Assembly: GCA_002480935.1 (NCBI GenBank)
Contig: DLDC01000149.1
Location: 1-5,841, forward strand
Direction of reading: 5' to 3'
DNA length: 5,841 nucleotides
DNA from: Prevotella sp. UBA7782
GTDB taxonomy: Bacteria > Bacteroidota > Bacteroidia > Bacteroidales > Bacteroidaceae
Shown here: positions 1-4,652 of the stretch, one piece after another
How positions within the stretch are numbered: position 1 is the first letter of the stretch
Layout of the letters: each line of letters begins with the position of its first letter
Program-made: the position numbers and the translations under genes
The notes under the pieces: model-generated
Told to the model about the DNA's origin: nothing
The model's input: the letters and a program-made list of their open reading frames with translations, nothing else
Database searches by the model: none

Positions 1-398
1 CAGTCTGTTCTCGCTCCGCTCGCTCAAACTGGGGTTATGGATAAGTCAACCCCTTCGGGGCTGAGAGATAGACATCACTATAGATAGCTGTTGTTGCTGT
101 GGCGCTGTTGTGTAAGGTTGCTGACGGCCAGGAGGGACGCACCCTGGAGTGGGATGAACGATGGAGGGTAATTGCTAAACGAGGATATGGACAACGAAAA
201 GGAGGCCCTCCTATGGCGAAGAACTATGCGATGGCTGCAATTAACTCGCCTCTTCGAGGCTCTTCCCCAAGCGCTTGTATATCCCTTGTTCGTTGGTGCT
301 ATGCCTCTCTTTCGAAAGGATTTTTCGGTTAGGTGCTTGAAAGAGCATCTATGAAATATGTTGTATTTTGGCATCCCAAATATGCCTTTTCTCATTGC
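1..398. other. Non-coding left flank with small hairpins
   Basis: No convincing gene is visible. Open frames here are short, overlap one another on both strands and have low-complexity, arginine/serine-rich or otherwise implausible translations. Small fold-back elements are present. GGGGTT (31-36) can pair with AACCCC (48-53), but that second arm also pairs with GGG (58-60) around a TTCG loop, so the two hairpins exclude each other. GCCTC-TTC-GAGGC lies at 248-260, and a weak hairpin near 308-319 is followed by five T. The heptamer CTCGCTC is repeated at 10-16 and 19-25. This may be the 3' flank of a gene beyond the left edge, or a decayed remnant. I cannot tell which. Confidence 0.5.
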
Positions 399-442
399 TA
401 TAATGCCTATATTGATAGGTTATAATGCCTATTTTGACAGGC
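399..442. repeat. Two-copy 22-bp tandem repeat with internal dyads
   Basis: Positions 399-420 and 421-442 match at 19 of 22 bases, and both begin TATAATGCCTAT. Each copy contains a small dyad: CCTAT-ATTG-ATAGG in the first, and GCCT...AGGC in the second. A degenerate third ATGCCT lies just upstream at 382-387. The head-to-tail arrangement at about two helical turns would suit a dimeric DNA-binding protein, but no target gene is adjacent. The repeats sit directly beside the left outer arm of the large inverted repeat. Confidence 0.7.
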
Positions 443-460
443 TTTCATTCGCTTTACATG

Positions 461-497
461 AATTTTACTGTAATTCCTATTCCACCCATTCCACCCA
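461..497 (+). repeat. Left outer arm of inverted repeat around the tRNA
   Basis: This 37-base stretch is the reverse complement of 1103-1139 with one mismatch. It starts AATTTTACTGTAATTCC and ends in two CCACCCA-type units (481-497). Identity stops abruptly at both ends, so this is a defined element and not the remains of a general duplication. A degenerate relative, ACTGTAATT followed by a C-rich tail, occurs at 675-698. Confidence 0.85.
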
Positions 498-560
498 ATT
501 ACATAACATATTGGTTCATAGTAGTTTATGGAAGCGATATTCTCCATAATTATCACACCC

Positions 561-582
561 ACATTCCACCCACATCTCACCC
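561..582 (+). repeat. Left inner arm of inverted repeat
   Basis: Positions 561-582 match the reverse complement of the right-hand 11-bp tandem array (1019-1040, or equally 1030-1051) at 20 of 22 bases, with CACCCACATCTCACCC (567-582) identical. It lies about 63 bp inside the left outer arm, mirroring the roughly 51-bp gap on the right side. Confidence 0.75.
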
Positions 583-596
583 CTTCTTTCTTTTTC

Positions 597-628
597 TTTC
601 CCATATATGCTGGTTTTATATATCTTTG
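597..628 (+). promoter_or_regulatory. Possible Bacteroidetes-type promoter, weak
   Basis: TATCTTTG at 621-628 is an exact TAnnTTTG -7 box. The -33 position, 20 nt upstream, reads TTTC (597-600), one base off TTTG. No gene starts in the 140 bp downstream before the tRNA, so it would make either a short non-coding transcript or a longer tRNA precursor. In AT-rich DNA a chance match is quite possible. Confidence 0.2.
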
Positions 629-730
629 TATTGTTTCTTTTCATGCATTTTAGTATTCATGTAAATGTGCCATCACTGTAATTACCACCTTCCACTCCTT
701 TTATCAGATAAACATTATTTAACTAACTTA

Positions 731-763
731 TTACTTTTATTCAGAACATAATCTTTACCTTTG
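731..763 (+). promoter_or_regulatory. Promoter of the tRNA-Gly gene
   Basis: TACCTTTG at 756-763 matches the Bacteroidetes -7 consensus TAnnTTTG exactly. The -33 region is T-rich (about 731-738) but has no clean TTTG. Initiation about 7 nt downstream of the box would fall near 770, just before the mature tRNA 5' end at 775, leaving only a very short 5' leader for RNase P to remove. Confidence 0.7.
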
Positions 764-774
764 CAAAACGTATT

Positions 775-847
775 GCGATAGTAACTCAGTTGGTAGAGCG
801 CAACCTTCCCAAGGTTGAAGTCGCGGGTTCGAGTCCCGTCTATCGCT
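775..847 (+). tRNA. tRNA-Gly, anticodon CCC
   Basis: A full cloverleaf can be drawn. Acceptor GCGATAG (775-781) pairs perfectly with CTATCGC (840-846). The D arm is at 784-799 with GG in the loop. Anticodon stem CAACC/GGTTG (801-805/813-817) encloses loop TTCCCAA, giving anticodon CCC at 808-810, which reads GGG codons. The variable loop is five bases. T stem GCGGG/CCCGT (823-827/835-839) encloses TTCGAGT. The G1-C72, C2-G71 and G3-C70 pairs, C35-C36 and U73 fit bacterial glycine identity. The first D-stem pair is an A-C mismatch. CCA is not encoded and must be added enzymatically, as is common in Bacteroidetes. The gene stands alone, with an AT-rich flank on each side. Confidence 0.95.
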
Positions 848-850
848 CTT

Positions 851-892
851 TAAGGTCGGTATTTCACTTCCTTACCCCTTTATTTTATTTTT
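851..892 (+). terminator. Possible weak terminator after tRNA-Gly
   Basis: TAAGG (851-855) can pair with CCTTA (870-874) across a 14-nt loop, and a T-rich stretch follows (879-892). The stem is short and poor in GC, so this is a guess based mainly on position directly after the tRNA. Confidence 0.25.
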
Positions 893-1018
893 CCAAATAC
901 TTATTACGTTACATATCCCACCACACTTTTTGTTCGTGTTACGTGCGTATTGCTTGCCTTATACCATTGTTTTTCAGTTTATTATCTCCTTTTTAGCACC
1001 CTGATATCCCATTTCCTT

Positions 1019-1051
1019 GGGTGAGATGTGGGTGAGATGTGGGTGAGATGT
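1019..1051 (+). repeat. Three perfect 11-bp tandem repeats, G-rich
   Basis: GGGTGAGATGT is repeated exactly three times without spacers (1019-1029, 1030-1040, 1041-1051). Two adjacent units are the mirror of the left inner arm at 561-582. The 11-bp period places each GGG on the same face of the helix. Three evenly spaced G-tracts plus GGG at 1104 could in principle form a loose G-quadruplex, but the loops are long. Confidence 0.9.
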
Positions 1052-1102
1052 TGCCATGATCTTTCGTCTCTATAACCCATTAAGTCATAGTATGTTACCC
1101 CA

Positions 1103-1139
1103 TGGGTGGAATGGGTGGTATAGGAATTACAGTAAAATT
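1103..1139 (-). repeat. Right outer arm of inverted repeat around the tRNA
   Basis: This is the reverse complement of 461-497 with one mismatch in 37. On the + strand it begins with two GGGTGG units (1104-1109 and 1113-1118) and ends in AGTAAAATT. The midpoint of the two outer arms is about position 800, close to the centre of the tRNA gene (811). Confidence 0.85.
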
Positions 1140-1148
1140 TCTGTAATT
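1125..1148. repeat. 8-bp perfect palindrome at the edge of the right arm
   Basis: AATTACAG (1125-1132) and CTGTAATT (1141-1148) are perfect inverted copies separated by eight bases. The first half belongs to the outer inverted-repeat arm and the second half lies just outside it. The left arm has no equivalent outside half, so the palindrome exists only on the right. It lies about 70 bp upstream of the operon promoter's -33 box and could be an operator, but that is conjecture. Confidence 0.5.
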
Positions 1149-1218
1149 GCATTTTTAATCGCCTTGATATGTCTTTTTGTATCTCTTAAACCTAATTTTC
1201 GTTAATTACTCTGTTCTG

Positions 1219-1250
1219 TTTGCATAGTTAGAGTATTTTCCTTAAATTTG
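1219..1250 (+). promoter_or_regulatory. Promoter of the methyltransferase operon
   Basis: TTTG (1219-1222), a 20-nt spacer, then TAAATTTG (1243-1250) fits the Bacteroidetes promoter TTTG-N19-21-TAnnTTTG exactly. Transcription should start near 1257, giving a leader of only about 22 nt before the ATG at 1279. That is far too short for a cobalamin or SAM riboswitch, so any control must act at the promoter or further upstream. Confidence 0.8.
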
Positions 1251-1278
1251 CTAAGCGTAACTGTAACACTTAATAACT

Positions 1279-2136
1279 ATGTCTAAAAAGCATATCACAT
1301 TATTGGATGGTGCTGTTGGCACCACATTATGGGAACATACAAACGATCATGACCCAGTTTGGAAATATAATATAGAGAAGCCCGACGTTGTGAAGCAGGT
1401 AGCGAAGGAGTTTGCCGATGCCGGCAGTGAGATAGTGCTTACCAACTCTTTTGCCGCCAACCGACCTAATGTGACGGCCAGCTCGTCCTATAGCGTGGAG
1501 CAAGTTGTTTCTGAGAGCGTTCGTCTGACGAAGCAGGTTCTACAGGGCACCGGCAAACAAACGGCCTTGGCCATAGGCCCACTCTCTGCCATGCTTGAAC
1601 CTTTTGGTGATTTGAGCGCGGCCGACTGTCGTAAGATTTTTGAAGAAATGATTTCTGCCGGTATGCAAGAGCATCCCGACATCATCTATATCATGACCTT
1701 CATGGATTTGGAAATGATGAAGATAGCAGCCGACGTGGCCTTACAATATCATGTTCCCGTCTTTTCGTCGATGACGTTTAGTGAGTTTGGTGCTACGCTC
1801 ATGGGCAATACGGTGGATGACATCGTAGCCGCCTTAGAGCCAATGGGCGTCTCGGCTATTGGCATGAACTGCTCATTAGGCCCGGATAAGGCCTTGCCCA
1901 TCGTTCAGCAATTCCATGAAAAGACCTCACTACCCGTCCTTTTCAAACCCAATGCGGGCACGCCCATCCTCTCAGCCGACGGTGGGGCGGAAAAGAAGCC
2001 TTACAGTCCTGAGGAGTTTGCCAAGGATTTTATACCTGCCTTCGAGTATGCCGACATGGTGGGAGGCTGTTGCGGCACCAATGTGGCCTATCTCTCAGCC
2101 ATGAGAGACGCCTTGCGCCAGTGGCAGAACAGCTGA
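1279..2136 (+). CDS. Homocysteine S-methyltransferase family protein
   Basis: Predicted cytosolic 285-residue zinc methyltransferase, the size of the stand-alone homocysteine-binding module of MetH/BHMT. It opens with LLDGAVGTTL (8-17), the family's first-strand motif, followed by LTNSFAANRPNV (54-65). The zinc ligands are present: GMNC with Cys198, and GGCCGT with Cys264-Cys265. By role, the enzyme would take a methyl group from the methyl-corrinoid protein encoded next and give it to a zinc-bound thiol, most likely homocysteine to form methionine. One departure is that the position usually holding the glutamate that contacts the homocysteine amine appears to be Met139 (IYIMTFMDLE, 136-145), judged by eye. 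ATG 1279 is chosen because an in-frame stop lies at 1264-1266. It is the first gene of the operon, with an AT-rich 5' end. The family is very likely, the exact thiol substrate less so. Confidence 0.9.
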   Translation: MSKKHITLLDGAVGTTLWEHTNDHDPVWKYNIEKPDVVKQVAKEFADAGSEIVLTNSFAANRPNVTASSSYSVEQVVSESVRLTKQVLQGTGKQTALAIGPLSAMLEPFGDLSAADCRKIFEEMISAGMQEHPDIIYIMTFMDLEMMKIAADVALQYHVPVFSSMTFSEFGATLMGNTVDDIVAALEPMGVSAIGMNCSLGPDKALPIVQQFHEKTSLPVLFKPNAGTPILSADGGAEKKPYSPEEFAKDFIPAFEYADMVGGCCGTNVAYLSAMRDALRQWQNS

Positions 2137-2209
2137 AGGTTTGTAGGTCCCGACTATACAAGATATTATTAATACTACTATTCCAAAAACAATTTTCAAA
2201 ACAAAGCCA

Positions 2210-2878
2210 ATGGAAGAGATATTGCAGAAGATACAAAATTGTGTGGAGATGGGCAAGATAAATGCCGCATCTCCCTTTCCACCTGCCATGAAGGGGCAGC
2301 CCGGAGCGGCAGAGCTAACCCAAGAGGCACTGAAACAGGGCCTGAAGCCCGGCACCATTATGAACGACGCGATGATACCTGCCATGGGCATCGTGGGCGA
2401 GCGGTTCTCGCAAGGCAAGGTGTTTGTGCCACAGATGCTTATGGCCGCCAAGGCTATGAACGCCGGGCTGGAGTATATCAAGCCCTATTTCACCTCAGGA
2501 GATGTGAAGATGAAGGGCACGTTCATCATCGGCACGGTGTTCGGCGATATGCACGATATAGGCAAGAATCTGGTGGCCATGATGGTGGAAGGGTCTGGTT
2601 ATAAGGTCATTGACCTGGGTATCGACTGTCCCGTCGACAGATATGAGAAGGCGCTCGATGAGAATCCGGGTGCCGTAATTGGTCTGAGCGCGTTGCTCAC
2701 CACCACGATGACCAACATGAAGACCATCATAGACGAGATACACAAGAAGCATCCCGACACGAAGTTTATCGTGGGCGGCGCACCGGTCACGCCGGAGTTT
2801 GCCCAGCAGATAGGCAGTGCTTATGGCAAAGACCCTCAGGATGTAGTGGAGAAGTTAGACAAGATGGTAGATGCTTAA
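2210..2878 (+). CDS. Corrinoid protein, B12-binding methyl carrier
   Basis: A 222-residue two-domain methyl carrier like MtaC/MtbC or the middle of MetH. The helical cap domain (about 1-95) carries the conserved stretch MIPAMGIVGERFSQGKVFVP (55-74) followed by QMLMAAKAM. The Rossmann-like cobalamin domain (about 103-222) has DMHDIG (113-118), where His115 should be the lower axial cobalt ligand. It also has GLSALLTTTM (158-167) and VGGAP (188-192), which normally cradle the nucleotide tail. It should shuttle methyl groups as methyl-Co(III) between the two neighbouring methyltransferases. A 73-bp gap separates it from the first gene, with no clear promoter or terminator in it. The A-rich leader before ATG 2210 is typical of Bacteroidetes starts. 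A short Pro-rich insertion (about 21-32) lies between the first cap helices. Confidence 0.95.
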   Translation: MEEILQKIQNCVEMGKINAASPFPPAMKGQPGAAELTQEALKQGLKPGTIMNDAMIPAMGIVGERFSQGKVFVPQMLMAAKAMNAGLEYIKPYFTSGDVKMKGTFIIGTVFGDMHDIGKNLVAMMVEGSGYKVIDLGIDCPVDRYEKALDENPGAVIGLSALLTTTMTNMKTIIDEIHKKHPDTKFIVGGAPVTPEFAQQIGSAYGKDPQDVVEKLDKMVDA

Positions 2879-2894
2879 AAGGTAATTGCTGCGT

Positions 2895-3893
2895 ATGGAA
2901 AATCTAGTAGACTTAACCCTCCATGCCACCCATAGGCTGGCCATGCCCGTCATGACGCATCCGGGCATAGAGTTGATGGGCAAGACGGTGCGTCAGGCCG
3001 TTAGCGACGGCACCTTGCACTATGAGGCTATGCACCTTCTGAGCGACCGTTATGCCACATGTGCTGCTCCAGCCATCATGGATCTTACGGTAGAGGCAGA
3101 GGCCTTTGGCGCTACGCTCAATATGCCCGATAATGAGATACCCACCGTGGTGGGGCGTTTGGTGACCGATGCCGACAGCGTGAGAGCCCTGAAGGTGCCC
3201 GAGCTTACGGCAGGACGACTGCCTGAATATATCAAGGCCAACCAGTTGGCTGCCAAGAATATCACCGACAGACCCGTGCTAGGAAGCTGCATAGGTCCCT
3301 TCTCCTTGGCCGGAAGACTGTATGGCATGAGTGAGATTATGCTCGACATATACATGCAGCCCGATGTTATCACAGAGCTGCTGGAGAAGTGCACCGAACT
3401 GATACTGGCCTATGCGCGTGCCCAGAAGGAGGCAGGCGACGGCGGAATCATCATGGCAGAGCCTGCCGCCGGACTTATCTCTAATGATGACTGTCTTACT
3501 TTTGTCACCCCCTATGTGAAACGTGTGGTTGACGCGTTGCAAGATGACGACTTCATCGTGGTGCTGCACAACTGCGGCAACACCGGAGCCTGTACGCAAG
3601 CCATGCTGGCCACGGGAGCCAGAGCGCATCACTTCGGCGATAAGATAGACATGCTGGCTGCCTTGGAGCAGTTGCCCCGTGATGTAATTGGTATGGGCAA
3701 CCTCAGTCCGGTGACGGTCTTTCGTATGGGCAATGCCGGAGAAGTGAAGAAGGCCACGTTGGAGCTTCTTCGCCGGACGGCCGACTATAACAACTTCATC
3801 ATCTCTTCAGGATGCGATACGCCGCCCCATTCGCCCATAGAAAACTTTGACGCGTTCTTCGAGGCGGTGCAAGAGTTTAACAAGGAGGGCTGA
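2895..3893 (+). CDS. UroD-family corrinoid methyltransferase (MtaA/MtbA/CmuA type)
   Basis: A 332-residue TIM-barrel protein related to uroporphyrinogen decarboxylase, but of the methyltransferase branch. GPFSLAG (134-140) and the AEPAAG segment (188-193) match that branch. The zinc ligands H-x-C (His225, Cys227, in LHNCGNT) and Cys307 (SSGCDTPP) are present, as in methylcobamide:coenzyme M methyltransferases. In methanogens this fold moves a methyl group between a corrinoid protein and a thiol, and in CmuA it takes methyl from chloromethane. Bacteroidetes are not known to use coenzyme M. Given the partner genes I infer that it charges the corrinoid protein from a small methyl donor, replacing the folate module of MetH. 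A TTG at 2886 is in frame, but ATG 2895 is preferred (16-nt gap from the corrinoid gene). Its TGA overlaps the next ATG. Haem biosynthetic HemE is an unlikely alternative because of the zinc motif and the context. Confidence 0.88.
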   Translation: MENLVDLTLHATHRLAMPVMTHPGIELMGKTVRQAVSDGTLHYEAMHLLSDRYATCAAPAIMDLTVEAEAFGATLNMPDNEIPTVVGRLVTDADSVRALKVPELTAGRLPEYIKANQLAAKNITDRPVLGSCIGPFSLAGRLYGMSEIMLDIYMQPDVITELLEKCTELILAYARAQKEAGDGGIIMAEPAAGLISNDDCLTFVTPYVKRVVDALQDDDFIVVLHNCGNTGACTQAMLATGARAHHFGDKIDMLAALEQLPRDVIGMGNLSPVTVFRMGNAGEVKKATLELLRRTADYNNFIISSGCDTPPHSPIENFDAFFEAVQEFNKEG

Positions 3894-4600
3894 TGGCGCA
3901 CGGCATGTTTACCACTTATAGCTATCGTTTGGCTGATGTACTGCCTGACGAACAGGCTATGGCCGACTATCTGCACCTTGACGACAAGGCTCATCCTGCC
4001 TATGTCTTCATGCAGCATAAGCTGCAGGAGCTGTCTGCCACACCGTTAGAGGCTGTCGGAGGCTATGTGCTGCTGCCCGTTGAGCACATTGACGTGCGTC
4101 AGGGCTGTGTGGATGTAGCCGGCACGTCGCTCCTTGTGAACCGTCAGATAAGCGGTTACATGCGCGGAGCCACAAAGGCAGCCCTCTTTCTGTGCACAGC
4201 TGGCGAGGTGTTTACCAAGCAATATCGTGACTATTCAGACAGTCGCGACTATCTGGAAGCCTACGTCACCGACTCCATAGGGTCGCTGACTGTAGAGAAT
4301 GCTATGGATAAGGTGCAGCAACAATTGTCTGGTGAGATGGCCAAGGTGGGCTTGCGTATCAGCAACCGCTATAGTCCCGGCTATTGCAACTGGCCCCTTG
4401 ACGGACAGCATGATTTGTTCCGGCTGATAGGCGACAACCCTACGGGCATACAACTCTCGGCCAGCAGTCTGATGTATCCCACCAAGTCGGTGAGCGGCAT
4501 CATAGGCATAGGAGCGCAGATGCGCCGCAGGGAGTATGGTTGTGCCATCTGCAAGAATGCCAACTGCATCTATCGGCGCATCGTGCAGCACGACAAATAG
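3893..4600 (+). CDS. Corrinoid reactivation protein, MetH activation-domain family
   Basis: A 235-residue protein homologous to the C-terminal AdoMet-binding activation domain of MetH. RYSPGY (159-164) corresponds to the R-x-x-x-G-Y AdoMet signature of MetH. LSASSLMYPTKSVSGIIGIG (188-207) corresponds to the following conserved Ser-rich strand and SVSG turn. The expected role is reductive methylation of inactive cob(II)alamin on the corrinoid protein using AdoMet and an electron donor. Where MetH ends, this protein adds C-x2-C-x4-C (Cys217, 220, 225) followed by Arg-rich residues, which suggests an Fe-S or metal site that could deliver the electron. Cys165, beside the AdoMet motif, might be a fourth ligand. 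The ATG shares its first base with the preceding TGA (TGATG), implying translational coupling to the UroD-like gene. No terminator follows the stop. Assignment to the family is strong, and the cluster is inferred. Confidence 0.88.
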   Translation: MAHGMFTTYSYRLADVLPDEQAMADYLHLDDKAHPAYVFMQHKLQELSATPLEAVGGYVLLPVEHIDVRQGCVDVAGTSLLVNRQISGYMRGATKAALFLCTAGEVFTKQYRDYSDSRDYLEAYVTDSIGSLTVENAMDKVQQQLSGEMAKVGLRISNRYSPGYCNWPLDGQHDLFRLIGDNPTGIQLSASSLMYPTKSVSGIIGIGAQMRRREYGCAICKNANCIYRRIVQHDK

Positions 4601-4652
4601 CTCTTGCTGATGCGCTTCTGGTTATGTAAGCTGATGAAAATCGAAAGAAAAA

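Larger units (their letters stand above)
848..1278. other. AT-rich intergenic region with right repeat arms
   Basis: No protein gene is evident. The one open frame entering it from 790 is an artefact of reading through the tRNA. The region holds the weak tRNA terminator, three 11-bp G-rich tandem repeats (1019-1051), the right outer inverted-repeat arm (1103-1139), a short palindrome (1125-1148) and the promoter of the downstream operon (1219-1250). Positions 893-1018 show nothing recognisable. Confidence 0.7.

Noticed and set aside
31..70. CTGAGA after a C-rich hairpin, recalling the TPP riboswitch core
   Set aside because: The second conserved half (ACCTGAT-type segment) is missing and no thiamine gene follows.
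199..332. AAGGAGG seven bases before an ATG at 213, looking like a perfect Shine-Dalgarno start
   Set aside because: Bacteroidetes genes generally do not use such sites, the motif is part of a small palindrome (200-212), and the resulting 39-residue peptide looks random.
172..354. Open frame of 60 codons with acidic N-terminus
   Set aside because: It would start at TTG, overlaps competing frames on both strands, resembles no family I recognise and lies in a hairpin-rich non-coding stretch.
790..996. 68-codon open frame starting inside the tRNA
   Set aside because: It is read through the tRNA-Gly gene, and the rest encodes a Phe/Leu/Ser-rich string from AT-rich DNA.
1019..1051. Possible CRISPR array
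   Set aside because: The units are 11 bp, directly adjacent without spacers, and no cas gene is present.
2886..2894. TTG start adding three residues to the UroD-family protein
   Set aside because: ATG 2895 gives a normal N-terminus, and nothing favours the upstream TTG.
3279..3632. 117-codon reverse-strand frame within the UroD-family gene
   Set aside because: It is a shadow of the high-GC coding strand whose zinc-site motifs and family match are clear.
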